59,637 nt of DNA. Origin: a virus. The notes beneath the pieces were generated by a model. That model saw only the letters and a program-made list of their open reading frames with translations, did no database searches and had not been told where the DNA came from. Positions within the stretch are counted from its first letter, which is position 1. Every line of letters starts with the position of its first letter. Location of the stretch: positions 1 to 59,637 of IMG/VR virus record IMGVR_UViG_3300047562_002733. The stretch is one strand, 5' to 3'. The translations under genes and the position numbers were made by a program. Shown here one piece after another: positions 24,759 to 33,647 of the stretch.

Positions 24759-26527
24759 CAGCCGATCCTCCAGTCAGTGCCATCGCTGTAGACCGGCACC
24801 ACATTGGCGCCACCACCTGCAACGACGGATGCAAAGGTCGTGGCATTGGCGTCATTGACAAAACCCCTGGTGCCGGCGCCTACGGTTGCAGCAGAAGGCA
24901 GGGCAGATACGGCAACGGGATCTTGCTTGATGTAGCCGGTGCCGGTGGAGCCGTTGGTGACTTTGACGACGCCAGCGGAATCGCGGGCTAGACCAACGTC
25001 AGCAGTGCCAATGGCACTCCAAGAGTCACCTGCTGTATCCCTCCACTCAAGACTTAAGTCTTGGTTAAGCAGCATCCTATGACCAGACCCAATGAGATTG
25101 AATATCTCTCGGTCGGTTCCGCCTGCAGAGTCATTAACAAAAAACCTAAACCTTCCGGGTATAGCACTTATTCTTGCAACGTCTTGGCTAAAGTAATTCC
25201 TAAAGTAAATATATGTGTTACTAACGCCGTTAAACCCCTCTTTTAGGATTAAACCGGTTGAGTTGACGCTATTGGGACCACTAATAGTGGCAAAACCGCT
25301 CGATGATGTTGAAAAATAACTCGTACCATCCAGCTTCACATCCAACAAATTCGTTGGATCTGCGCCAGTGCCGGCCTTTTGTGCATCAATAACAAGACCG
25401 CTGGAATCGCGGGTTATTGAGGTGCGCTCGTAGTTACTAGCGTCGGTGTAGGTGTTATAGAGGCGATAGGTCTGGGCGTTGGTGCCGTTGCGTTGGGCGA
25501 GGGTGTTGGCGGCGTCGCGGGCAATAAATGCGTCTGGGCTAGAGGCATTATTATTGCTTAGTCCCAACTCCGAAACAGTTGAAAACCTTGTAGTACCAGC
25601 TCTAAACGAAGTTGTTGCGCCTCTGGTAAATATAAAATCATTGGGACACGTAAGCGCTGCTTCTTTGTTCAACTTGAACTGACTCACCCCACCCACCTGC
25701 AAATCCAGCAGGTTGCTAGCACTGGCACTTGCCGTATCGGTTACATTCAGCTTTATCCCAGTGAACGTAACCGCAGCGTTGTTCCACGACTGGCTGAGGT
25801 TGATGACAGGTGCATCTGCCGAAACGGTCTTGCCGCCAACGGTCAGCGCACCAGTGGTGGCGTCATAGAGTAGGCCGCTATCACCGGACAGCGCACCAGC
25901 AGAGTTGAACTGGACCGTCTGGTTTGAGCCTGCAACCAGGGCGACGGTGCCAGTAGCGTCAGGGAAGCTGATGGTGCGGTTAGCGGTAGCTGTCACCATC
26001 TGGAGTGTGGTGGTATAGGTGCCACCGTCATCCAGGTTGATGTCACCGCCGACGCCCAGCTCCTTGGCAGTGTCGTCCCATGTCAGGTCGGCCGAGCCAG
26101 CAAAGCTGCCGCCATCGTTGAACTGCACCTGGGTGTCAGAGCCACCAGGGGTGCCGCCACCACCTGTCTGATCGACCCATTCGGTGTCGTAGTCGTCACC
26201 ACTGGCCTTCCCGAGCACCTGGCCGGTGGTGCCACCCGCAGGGACGCCAACGCCAGCAGCGCCGTCGGCGCCATTAGCGCCGTCAGCGCCAGCAGGCCCC
26301 GGATCGCCTTGGATGCCCTGAGGGCCAACAAGAGTTCCTAAATTATCCCAGGCAGCACCATCCCAAACATAAAACTCACCAGTATCTTCTGTCTGGTATA
26401 CATCACCAGTTGTTGCACCACCAGGCAGTGCCGCCTCATTGACGACGGTGCCCAGCACATTTAAGGCACTGATTGGAGCGGCAACAAAATCTAGATTCCC
26501 GGTAAACGGGTTGAATTGAAGCGGCAT
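24758..26527 (-). CDS. Tail fibre with collagen-like repeat
   Basis: 589 aa. The N-terminus MPLQFNPFTGNLDFVAA is typical of phage fibre openers. It is followed by GDVYQTEDTGEFYVWDGAAW and a short collagen-like GPQGIQGDPGPAG run near residues 69-92, then a beta-rich shaft. Probably a trimeric side or tip fibre. Confidence 0.8.
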   Translation of the reverse strand: MPLQFNPFTGNLDFVAAPISALNVLGTVVNEAALPGGATTGDVYQTEDTGEFYVWDGAAWDNLGTLVGPQGIQGDPGPAGADGANGADGAAGVGVPAGGTTGQVLGKASGDDYDTEWVDQTGGGGTPGGSDTQVQFNDGGSFAGSADLTWDDTAKELGVGGDINLDDGGTYTTTLQMVTATANRTISFPDATGTVALVAGSNQTVQFNSAGALSGDSGLLYDATTGALTVGGKTVSADAPVINLSQSWNNAAVTFTGIKLNVTDTASASASNLLDLQVGGVSQFKLNKEAALTCPNDFIFTRGATTSFRAGTTRFSTVSELGLSNNNASSPDAFIARDAANTLAQRNGTNAQTYRLYNTYTDASNYERTSITRDSSGLVIDAQKAGTGADPTNLLDVKLDGTSYFSTSSSGFATISGPNSVNSTGLILKEGFNGVSNTYIYFRNYFSQDVARISAIPGRFRFFVNDSAGGTDREIFNLIGSGHRMLLNQDLSLEWRDTAGDSWSAIGTADVGLARDSAGVVKVTNGSTGTGYIKQDPVAVSALPSAATVGAGTRGFVNDANATTFASVVAGGGANVVPVYSDGTDWRIG

Positions 26528-26530
26528 GAC

Positions 26531-26875
26531 TTAGACCTCTACAATCTTAACAAGATTGCCGCCGCTATAAACAAGCTCAAGTTCGGCGACAACAGTGCCG
26601 CCGCTGTAGGTCTCGGTTCCACTGTCCCAGATCCCCCCAGTCTTGTAAGCGACACTAGTAACGTCAGATCCTGTATATCCAAGCTCCACATAATCATGGG
26701 CCGGAATAGACAGACCTGTTACGGTCGGAATTGGGTTTCCAACATCGTTAGAAATCTCAATTCCATCCGCATTTAACTCAAGAGATGCGCCTTCAATGTT
26801 TACGGGAATCGGATCGCCAACACCGGCCAGCTTATCTCTGATTTCCCTGACGAACTGACCGAGCGTGCCAATCAC
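26531..26875 (-). CDS. Small tail protein (114 aa)
   Basis: GTG start 8 nt after AGGAG. Beta-rich (PIPVNIEGASLELNADGIEI, IPAHDYVELGYTG). It sits between two fibre genes; exact role unknown. Confidence 0.55.
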   Translation of the reverse strand: MIGTLGQFVREIRDKLAGVGDPIPVNIEGASLELNADGIEISNDVGNPIPTVTGLSIPAHDYVELGYTGSDVTSVAYKTGGIWDSGTETYSGGTVVAELELVYSGGNLVKIVEV

Positions 26876-26896
26876 AGCTAACTCCTGGGGCTATCT

Positions 26897-26905
26897 TAGT
26901 ATGCC
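26897..26905 (-). promoter_or_regulatory. GGCATACTA motif, candidate late promoter
   Basis: Located 21 nt upstream of the 26875 start. Same GGYATMCTA form as at the capsid gene. Confidence 0.45.
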
Positions 26906-26909
26906 TTTT

Positions 26910-27782
26910 TTAGCCCTCAAGTGCAGCAACTCGCTGCTCAAGCAGTGTCAGACGGTCACTGGGCTCCCACCTAGAATTACTGGCATTCCAATGAAGGACA
27001 TCAAGATTAGCCTTTGCCCCGTTTGCCTCTACGTCATGCAAGTCCTGAAGTCTGGAGCCACTGTCCGCTCGAACCATCAGTATTCCATTGTTGGCGGACG
27101 AGACGACCGCCGCCACTGGTAGTTTTACATTTGGCGCACTTGGCTCTGTAACAGTAAATCCACCAGGATTTGCCGGGTCACACCATAAAATAACACCTTC
27201 ATCGTAGTCATTCGTGTTGACCCCGCGAACCTTCCCAAATGTCGTTACAAATCCATCTGCGCCCGGAGCGATAGATTGAGTCGTCACCCCCAAAAATAGA
27301 TATCCAGGAACCGTTCCATTGGCAATCATCTTATCGACGACAAGCCTGCCAGAATTACCGATAGTGCCAGCAAACTTGACGGCAGTTCCGATGTTCAGGG
27401 TTACACCGCTACCATTGCGGCAGTACAGCATTACCTCTTGGCCAATCTTGCTGATGACTCCTCCGCCGAGACCAAGGCCAACAGTGCTATTGTCTGCGTC
27501 CCATGCTAATTCCCCTTGCGCTACTTCAACAGCAGCCGCCAAGTTAAATTTGATTTTATCAAATTCGCCGGGAGTAAGTGTAAAAGAAGAAGCGCCCCAT
27601 CCGCTTGTGGTCTTTGGTCCGTAAACATCGCCACTGGCGTCGTCAAGATAAAGATCTCCAACTTTACCAAGCGATGCACCAGGAGCGCCGGTTCCGATCA
27701 ACCAAACGCTGCCAGGCTCCAGAACACGGACAACTTGAACACCGCCTTCTTCGATGACATTAATAACAGGTTGAACAGCCAT
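26910..27782 (-). CDS. Tail fibre protein with C-terminal coiled coil (290 aa)
   Basis: N-terminal MAVQPVINVIEEGGVQVVRV, a Gly-rich module (GTGAPGASLGKVGDLYLDDASGDVYGP), a beta body similar to fibre insertion domains (GVTLNIGTAVKFAGTIGNSG) and a trimerisation-like tail LTLLEQRVAALEG. Coupled to the upstream gene by TAATG. Confidence 0.7.
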   Translation of the reverse strand: MAVQPVINVIEEGGVQVVRVLEPGSVWLIGTGAPGASLGKVGDLYLDDASGDVYGPKTTSGWGASSFTLTPGEFDKIKFNLAAAVEVAQGELAWDADNSTVGLGLGGGVISKIGQEVMLYCRNGSGVTLNIGTAVKFAGTIGNSGRLVVDKMIANGTVPGYLFLGVTTQSIAPGADGFVTTFGKVRGVNTNDYDEGVILWCDPANPGGFTVTEPSAPNVKLPVAAVVSSANNGILMVRADSGSRLQDLHDVEANGAKANLDVLHWNASNSRWEPSDRLTLLEQRVAALEG

Positions 27783-28117
27783 TAGACATTCTCCGGGTTT
27801 TCGGTGTAACCAGCATCAAGTGTCGCAGTGCCGCGAATCCAGTAGTCAGACTCCCCACTAGGGTAAACAACCAATAGATCCCAATATCCATTAACAGTTA
27901 CATCTTCGGTGTCAATCGAATCTGCAACTAAATCAAACTCACCACTAGCCTGATCGACCCAGTCAATAGAGAAATCAAGCAATTTTTTGGTTCGCCTGAT
28001 GGTACTCCATGTCTGCGCATACAACGTGTGCCCAGTGCAATCAAAAGGCAACTGGAAGCGCTGCCTAAAGGTTGCACGCCTAGGAATTGTTATGTTGTAT
28101 GTGCCAGGCGTAACCAT
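27782..28117 (-). CDS. Tail/baseplate small protein (111 aa)
   Basis: Sequence MVTPGTYNITIPRRATFRQR followed by YWDLLVVYPSG resembles small beta-sandwich phage proteins that precede fibre genes. Role inferred from position only. Confidence 0.55.
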   Translation of the reverse strand: MVTPGTYNITIPRRATFRQRFQLPFDCTGHTLYAQTWSTIRRTKKLLDFSIDWVDQASGEFDLVADSIDTEDVTVNGYWDLLVVYPSGESDYWIRGTATLDAGYTENPENV

Positions 28118-28170
28118 TGGTAAATACTGACTTCTTTAGTCTTCCGGCAAAAGAAAAGCCCCGCGCTGAA

Positions 28171-28716
28171 TCAGTGAGTGCCAGCAGGAGCATACTCCCA
28201 GCGCATGCCATTTTCTTTTTTCCAACACAGAGCAACCAGGGAGGCTTCGTAAGGGTTGGCGTAATAGCCAAGAAAATTGCTTGTCTTTTTGCCCTCTACC
28301 TTTTTGCCTACGTGCGAGATATAAGGACATCCGTTTTTATGGTTACTTTTGTCAATGCAAACATTTCGATAAGGTACAACACCCTTTACCGCAGAATTCA
28401 CTCGTTGTTCTCCACGAGTGGCCATCATCAAGTTTGCGCCATTATTGTTCGATTTATCTCGATCATAGTGGTCTATCTCAAGATCGACAGGATCGATACC
28501 CGTATACATCTTGTAGATGATCCGATGAGACTTATACAGAACTTTATTTAACCTAACTTCCCAGTAGCCAAAGACAGTTTTACGCCCTGCAGGACTACCT
28601 ATAATAGTATTTTTCGAGGATTTTCTCTTCCATCGGAGCCCATTAGGTATCAAAGGGTCTAAGTCAAAGTATTTATTAAGGATTTCCATTGAGGGAAGAG
28701 GTATGTGTGGCTTCAT
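28171..28716 (-). CDS. HNH homing endonuclease with AP2-like end
   Basis: 181 aa. HNH core: H64 (YKSHRIIY), D82-H83 (LEIDHYDRD) and NLMMATRGEQ. The C-terminal NFLGYYANPYEASLVALCWKK resembles an AP2 DNA-binding domain. Free-standing, inserted between fibre and capsid genes and followed by the capsid terminator boundary. Likely a mobile selfish gene. Confidence 0.85.
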   Translation of the reverse strand: MKPHIPLPSMEILNKYFDLDPLIPNGLRWKRKSSKNTIIGSPAGRKTVFGYWEVRLNKVLYKSHRIIYKMYTGIDPVDLEIDHYDRDKSNNNGANLMMATRGEQRVNSAVKGVVPYRNVCIDKSNHKNGCPYISHVGKKVEGKKTSNFLGYYANPYEASLVALCWKKENGMRWEYAPAGTH

Positions 28717-28753
28717 TGGACGGCTTCAGTTCAAACTACTCTAGCACAAAAAA

Positions 28754-28770
28754 CCCCGCACTAGGCGGGG
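28754..28770 (-). terminator. Terminator after the major capsid gene
   Basis: 6-bp stem CCCCGC/GCGGGG, 5-nt loop, then TTTTTTG on the minus strand. Confidence 0.82.
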
Positions 28771-28794
28771 CAGTAATCCATTCGCTAGAGTGAA

Positions 28795-29706
28795 TCAGGC
28801 GATGGCAGCGGTGGCGTCGATGTTGGTCAGACGACTGGCGGCGCGACCATTGATCAGAGCGATTGACACCATCCATTCGACCCGAGTCACAAGCACAGGA
28901 GCGCTAGTAGCTTCACCCAGGTCCCGGACACTCGGGCCGCCGTTCTGGATACCAGTCAGGTGATCGTTGCCGAAGGACACAACATAGATCGACTGATCAC
29001 CAGGGGTGCCGTCCAGGATGGGCACGTTCTTGTGGTCGCGATCGATCTCCAGTACCGGCAGACCGCCGTACACCAGTTGCTGGCCGCCGAACTCGGAACG
29101 CTGGATGTCGATCTGGCCGGAGGCACGGGCCACGGCGCTCAGATGACGACGAGCGGACTTGGACATTACCAGATACTTCTGGCCGCCCTGGGCATCAACA
29201 GCGTCGATGGCTTCATCGAGTTTGTTCAGGTCCAGCGCAGCAGCACTGGAATCATTGGCAATGATCTGGGAGTGGCTGCCGGCCTCAGCGGCGGGCAGAC
29301 GGACGCTCAGGCCATCGAACTCAGCGGCAGTGCTGTTGCTGTCACCATTGATGAACAGACCCTCGAAGGCCAGGCGCATGGCGCGAACCTTGGCCTGCAC
29401 CTGATAGGCGCGGGCCTGGGGGCCTTCCAGTTCAACGATAGCACGATCGACCTTGATGTCGCCACCAAAGAGTTTCAGCGCTTCGCTGTACTGACGCACC
29501 TCGGCGTAGCTCTCGCTGTAGCCATCATTGAAGGCGCGGAAACCCACGTCCCCAAGATTCTCTTCACGCTTATAGAACAGACCAGAGCCCTGCACTTCAC
29601 GGAAGGGCAGCGTGCTCAGCAGGGGACCCGCAGAAAGCTCGGTGATGATAGCAATCTCTTGGGGATTGCGGCTATGCTTTTTAGCCTCAACAAGACTGAG
29701 ACCCAT
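28795..29706 (-). CDS. Major capsid protein (HK97-fold type)
   Basis: 303 aa. Composition and order fit a phage major capsid: N-arm, LPFREVQGSGLFYKREE, YSESYAEVRQYSEALKLFGGDIKVDRAI (E-loop and spine region), FEGLFINGD, KYLVMSKSARRHL, YGGLPVLEID and a late ALINGRAASRLTNID. Flanked by its own promoter motif and terminator, with the scaffold gene just upstream. Confidence 0.85.
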   Translation of the reverse strand: MGLSLVEAKKHSRNPQEIAIITELSAGPLLSTLPFREVQGSGLFYKREENLGDVGFRAFNDGYSESYAEVRQYSEALKLFGGDIKVDRAIVELEGPQARAYQVQAKVRAMRLAFEGLFINGDSNSTAAEFDGLSVRLPAAEAGSHSQIIANDSSAAALDLNKLDEAIDAVDAQGGQKYLVMSKSARRHLSAVARASGQIDIQRSEFGGQQLVYGGLPVLEIDRDHKNVPILDGTPGDQSIYVVSFGNDHLTGIQNGGPSVRDLGEATSAPVLVTRVEWMVSIALINGRAASRLTNIDATAAIA

Positions 29707-29838
29707 GGTAAACCTCTAAAGGGTAGACAAGAAAAGAACGGGTGATTTGCTTCTGATGGCATCTCGCCTAGACCAAAAGCTTGACACCCTTCTAATCCTT
29801 GTCGTCTCGACTTCGGATATCAGGGTATCTCCTCAGCC

Positions 29839-29847
29839 TAGTATGCC
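29839..29847 (-). promoter_or_regulatory. GGCATACTA motif upstream of the capsid gene
   Basis: Followed on the minus strand by GAGATACCCTG, the same 11-mer that follows the motif at the scaffold gene. The untranslated leader to the capsid ATG would be about 120 nt. Nothing else is evident in 29707-29838. Confidence 0.5.
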
Positions 29848-29870
29848 AATTTATTTAAAATGTTACAAAA

Positions 29871-29889
29871 AAGCCCCTAAGTGGGGCTT
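29871..29889 (-). terminator. Terminator after the scaffold gene
   Basis: 7-bp stem AAGCCCC/GGGGCTT, loop of 5, then TTTTG on the minus strand. Confidence 0.82.
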
Positions 29890-29894
29890 GTTTA

Positions 29895-30644
29895 TTACAT
29901 GCTGCCAAATGCGCGTTCAAACATTGCATCAGAACTCAGAGAGCCAAAGTCTTCGGCCGTCATACCATTGGCGTCAGTTCCTCCAAAGCCAATGCCTGCT
30001 CCACTACCAAGTTGTCCCTTGAAGAACGTCCCGTAGATAGGATGGGACTTAAAGGAACTCAGGTATTCCTCAGGAGCAATTCGCTTGCCAGTATCGGCAT
30101 CCAGGATCGGATCGCCATTGCTGTCTACAACGGTGATGCCACCATTCGCCTCCAGGCGGAAACTGGAACCAAGACGATCTGCCAGTAAGTCAAAGAAGCT
30201 AATGCCACCTTCGGAGTCAGTGCGGCCACCAGCAGCAAAAAATACCTTCTCCAGGGCATAACGCTTGCGAAACTCTTTGAGCTCGCTCTGGTATTGCTCC
30301 GCCTTCTTGTTGGCTTCAGCAGCTTGAGCACCGTACTTCTCTTCCAGAAGGGAAGTCCGTTCCTCCGCCGCCAGGCGTTCACGTTCAGCAATCGCGGCCT
30401 CTTCTTGTAGGCGGCGATACTCCTCGGGATTGATTTGCGCAAACTTCTCCAGTTGCGCAGACTTTTCCTTGAGTTCTTTCTCGTAGGTTTTCCTCGATTC
30501 GCGCTCGGCCCGGAGGGCCTTCATTAGGTTGTCAACTTCAGACTTAGGAATCAGGTCGGTGTTAACGGCGCCGACACCAGACTCCTGGTTGGCATTGCTT
30601 TCATTGACTTCCGTCTCGGAGGTCATTGCTTGGTTTTCGGGCAT
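29895..30644 (-). CDS. Capsid scaffold protein
   Basis: 249 aa. Long Glu/Lys/Ala coiled coil (about 35-130: NLMKALRAERESRKTYEKEL, EEYRRLQEEAAIAERERLAA), then a DSNGDPILDADTGKRIAPEEYL segment and a Gly-rich end. Located directly upstream of the capsid gene, as scaffolds are. Confidence 0.8.
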   Translation of the reverse strand: MPENQAMTSETEVNESNANQESGVGAVNTDLIPKSEVDNLMKALRAERESRKTYEKELKEKSAQLEKFAQINPEEYRRLQEEAAIAERERLAAEERTSLLEEKYGAQAAEANKKAEQYQSELKEFRKRYALEKVFFAAGGRTDSEGGISFFDLLADRLGSSFRLEANGGITVVDSNGDPILDADTGKRIAPEEYLSSFKSHPIYGTFFKGQLGSGAGIGFGGTDANGMTAEDFGSLSSDAMFERAFGSM

Positions 30645-30677
30645 TGCTAGCAGGGTATCTCACCCTATGGGGCGCAA

Positions 30678-30686
30678 TAGGATACC
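30678..30686 (-). promoter_or_regulatory. GGTATCCTA motif upstream of the scaffold gene
   Basis: 33 nt before the scaffold ATG, followed by GAGATACCCTG. It overlaps the stop of the preceding 40-aa gene. Confidence 0.5.
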
Positions 30687-30808
30687 TAAGAACTTTTCTT
30701 GATTTGAACTGTATTGATCGGAGGCTTTGAATTCATAATAGAAAACTGCCGCCTTAATAGTGCTGCTGTAATTTTTGATTTCTGCAACAAAACTTGATCT
30801 TGATTCAT
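30686..30808 (-). CDS. Small basic protein (40 aa)
   Basis: ATG one base after the upstream TAA. MNQDQVLLQKSKITAALLRR then a KPPINTVQIKKSS tail. It fills the whole gap before the scaffold promoter. No family. Confidence 0.5.
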   Translation of the reverse strand: MNQDQVLLQKSKITAALLRRQFSIMNSKPPINTVQIKKSS

Positions 30809-30809
30809 T

Positions 30810-31541
30810 TTAACCTATGTGGGGTAAGAGCCAGTTCTCTGCGCTACTGCTTATCACGTTAGGGGTTACACCATAAAGAGAAGCTATGTCACCCTTGAAA
30901 GCATTAAGGTCGGGTTCTACGGTTGCAAGGTCCATCGAGCCTGATGTGTCAACGAAGATGTTAACACTGTCAATGACCTGATTACCGGAATTTATACTGC
31001 TGGGCAACAAGGTCTTCCAGGCTGGACCACTGGTTTTCTGAAAGGGGTCGCCCGGTCTTCCAACTGACGCGATTTTTGCTGCAGGGTCGTTAGCGATAAC
31101 CGATGGGGAGTTGACACTACTGATTTGAGAGCTATTATATGTTGGTACTAATAGCATAAATTGAGAATATGGGTTTGCCGAACGATAGCGCTGCCAATCG
31201 GCTTGTTGGTCTCCGCTATAATTGTCATCTTCGTCTATTACGGAAACATCTAATCTAACCCTTCGTGCTCCTGGTTTTTCTTTCTTCTCTTCCCTCTGAA
31301 TCGGAGACCATGTTTGTGCAATTTCACCTCCGTTATAAGTGTCAATAACTAGCGTGTCTTGGACAAAAGGCTGAGAAGGAGAATAAAAGCCAGGTAGTCT
31401 TTCGTATGGCAAGCCAAGTTTTTTCTTTGCAAGCTGTTGTATTGCCCACGCTGCAACTCTTCTTGATGTCGCGGCACTCAAAGATCCTCTCAACAAGGCA
31501 GACAGTTCTTCGTTTACCGAGATGTTGATATCGAGGCTCAT
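30810..31541 (-). CDS. Virion-region protein with vWA-type MIDAS motif
   Basis: 243 aa. The first part is basic and helical (SAATSRRVAAWAIQQLAKKK), the middle is polar, and VNIFVDTSGSMDLATV (D198-S202) is the D-x-S-x-S metal site of von Willebrand factor A domains. Only the first strand and helix of such a domain fit before the end, so it is truncated or divergent. Confidence 0.5.
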   Translation of the reverse strand: MSLDINISVNEELSALLRGSLSAATSRRVAAWAIQQLAKKKLGLPYERLPGFYSPSQPFVQDTLVIDTYNGGEIAQTWSPIQREEKKEKPGARRVRLDVSVIDEDDNYSGDQQADWQRYRSANPYSQFMLLVPTYNSSQISSVNSPSVIANDPAAKIASVGRPGDPFQKTSGPAWKTLLPSSINSGNQVIDSVNIFVDTSGSMDLATVEPDLNAFKGDIASLYGVTPNVISSSAENWLLPHIG

Positions 31542-31542
31542 G

Positions 31543-31953
31543 TCAGTCGTCTATGTTTAGGTTGATTCGATACCTTTGAATCTGGTCGGCAAACATAACA
31601 ATTCCTGGGTCTTCTATGACCAAGGAATGTGGATACAATTCAGAATCAAGATAGATGACAATCCTGTTGAAGCTGTAGCTATCTGTTGCGGTAAACTCAG
31701 CATCTATATAAGGGATTTCATACCTGCCGTCAACCAAGTCATAACTGCCCGCAGGTACAACCTGGGAATACTCCGTATATCCGGCAGCATCAATTTCTAT
31801 TGTTTTCCAGTCCGCAATGCTAGTATTTTCATCGTAGTCAAGTGCGGCTTCTGTCGTGGCGTTGCAAAGCATGACCCTCAAGGTCTTGCCTTCATAAGCC
31901 AGAACAGCGATACGCTCTAGCTCTTTTGAACTAAGTGTTGACGTAATCGCCAT
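31543..31953 (-). CDS. Tail protein, member of a three-gene family (136 aa)
   Basis: Shares with 31970-33157 and 33167-33598 a pattern: Y-GKT-(x)-V-LCN, then an ADWKTIEI-A-GYTEY stretch and a beta-rich end. Looks like a duplicated tail-tip or baseplate adaptor domain. GGTATCCTA lies 20 nt upstream. Confidence 0.6.
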   Translation of the reverse strand: MAITSTLSSKELERIAVLAYEGKTLRVMLCNATTEAALDYDENTSIADWKTIEIDAAGYTEYSQVVPAGSYDLVDGRYEIPYIDAEFTATDSYSFNRIVIYLDSELYPHSLVIEDPGIVMFADQIQRYRINLNIDD

Positions 31954-31969
31954 ATCCGCCTATTAACTG

Positions 31970-33157
31970 CTATAGGATACCCGAATAAGAAGGTAATTCC
32001 GGCGGTTCAAAATTGTCTTCATACCTTGCTGTTCCGATCGTCATCCGAAAGTTGTCTATGTATCCGTTAAAATTGCGACTCACAGAATCCTCGGATGCCC
32101 CTAGGACGAGTTCTGCCACAGATGTTTGAATAGAAAAGAAATCGTCAAATGTTTCCTCACTAGCAATCACGCCGTCAACAAATAGGATAAACCTTGTTTC
32201 GGCTCGAACAAATGCCACATGGCACCACCTTTTCTCTGGTACCAACGCTCCAACGCTCGTTATCGGATAAACAAATTTAGGGCTTCCTGTGTCAGTAACC
32301 ATATTAGCATTAAGTACAAATCCGTTCGGATTTTCCGTTGTGGCAAAATCACTATCTTTTCCTACGTAAAAAATCCAGCTCCCTCCAGGGCCGTGGGCAA
32401 TGGTCGCCCTAGAGGAAGAGAAGGCACCAGCAAGAAAAATATGCGCTTCAATTGTGAAGTCAAGATTGTCAAGATTCAATGAAACCAGTTGCTGAATATA
32501 CAGTCCGCCCTTAACCCCGCCGGAATCAGTAAATGATTCAAGAGAATGCGCTCCAAATTTAGACCTTTTCCTAGAAATAAGTGAACCACTAAGCAATTGA
32601 AAACTACCCAGATCAAGCCTGTAAAAGCCAGAATCAGTTGCACCCGAAGCAAAAGAACTTCCCTCTCCGCCCTCCTCGAACGTAATATAAACCCGTGTTT
32701 GACCAAAAAACGGGTCTTCAGGTGCTTCTATCTGAAGAGGGAAGTCTACTTGACTTAGCTTAATGTCAACACGATATGAAACACTTTCTCCATCGCCAAG
32801 GGATTTTGCTGGTGAAATCGTTGACACCGAAACAGGGTACAAAGCTGATTGCTCAAAAATCACTAGACTGTCGTAGGTGTACGATCCACCAGTCGCGCTG
32901 AAATCAGCAGGAATCTCAGCGGCAAGACAGGTTCCATCGGTTAAGCTAGGAGATCCTACATCCTGTAGCAGGTAATTACTTCTTGAATAGCCATTGCCTG
33001 AAACCTCTATGGTCTCCCAGTCAGAAATACTGCTTTCGGCTGTGTAACTGGTATCACCATTTGTGTTGCACAAAATGGTGACATAGGTTTTGCCTGAATA
33101 AGCATCTTCAGCTATTCGCCTAAGACCTTCCCTTGCGGTAGAACCCAGTAAACCCAT
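31970..33157 (-). CDS. Tail protein: adaptor-family domain fused to LamG lectin
   Basis: 395 aa. Residues 1-135 match the neighbouring adaptor domain (GKTYVTILCNTNGDTSYTAE, SDWETIEVSGNGY). Residues about 155-395 are LamG-like (LDFTIEAHIFLAG, WCHVAFVRAETRFILFVDG, IDNFRMTIGTARYEDNFEPP). A fusion of structural anchor and carbohydrate-binding head. Confidence 0.75.
   Translation of the reverse strand: MGLLGSTAREGLRRIAEDAYSGKTYVTILCNTNGDTSYTAESSISDWETIEVSGNGYSRSNYLLQDVGSPSLTDGTCLAAEIPADFSATGGSYTYDSLVIFEQSALYPVSVSTISPAKSLGDGESVSYRVDIKLSQVDFPLQIEAPEDPFFGQTRVYITFEEGGEGSSFASGATDSGFYRLDLGSFQLLSGSLISRKRSKFGAHSLESFTDSGGVKGGLYIQQLVSLNLDNLDFTIEAHIFLAGAFSSSRATIAHGPGGSWIFYVGKDSDFATTENPNGFVLNANMVTDTGSPKFVYPITSVGALVPEKRWCHVAFVRAETRFILFVDGVIASEETFDDFFSIQTSVAELVLGASEDSVSRNFNGYIDNFRMTIGTARYEDNFEPPELPSYSGIL
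31973..31981 (-). promoter_or_regulatory. GGTATCCTA motif at gene boundary
   Basis: Overlaps the last codons of 31970-33157, 20 nt before the next ATG (31953). Confidence 0.4.
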
Positions 33158-33166
33158 TACTGATTA

Positions 33167-33598
33167 CTATGCAACCACAAACTGGAAAATACCATTGGCA
33201 TTCCAGACAATTTTGAAATCAGTACCATCGCCTGCTTCTTCAATTTGCCCAAAATCAACCAAAGCCAAAGGTGGATCACCGGCAATTGTGTCATTATAGA
33301 GCAATGCGTAACTGGCGATAATGGAGCCTCCACTCGCGGTCCACGTCACGTCATCAGCATCAAAAGACGCGTCATTAGTAGTGACAGTACCAACAGTTAC
33401 GTTCGCCAAAGACTGGCCGCCAGTGGTATACCCATTGCCGTTTGCAACCTCGGTGTAGGTTACACCAGCCAAGGTCGTATTGGTTGCATCAAAGGTTACC
33501 GCAGTGCAAAGGATTACCTGATACGTGTCGGTATAGTTCAGCGACCCCTCAGCAAAAAGCTTAGAAGTATGATTATAGAGCGAAACAGTAACAGCCAC
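33167..33598 (-). CDS. Tail protein, third member of the adaptor family (143 aa)
   Basis: NYTDTYQVILCTAVTFDATN and TEVANGNGYTTGG align with the two downstream genes. No lectin extension. Its upstream gap carries GGTAAACTA at 33624-33632. Confidence 0.6.
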   Translation of the reverse strand: MAVTVSLYNHTSKLFAEGSLNYTDTYQVILCTAVTFDATNTTLAGVTYTEVANGNGYTTGGQSLANVTVGTVTTNDASFDADDVTWTASGGSIIASYALLYNDTIAGDPPLALVDFGQIEEAGDGTDFKIVWNANGIFQFVVA

Positions 33599-33647
33599 GA
33601 TCCGGTGCCGACTTTAACTGAATTAGTTTACCATTTCATCAAGCGGA

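Noticed and set aside
28960-29745. 261-aa plus-strand ORF
   Set aside because: Exactly antisense to the major capsid gene; a shadow of its codon bias.
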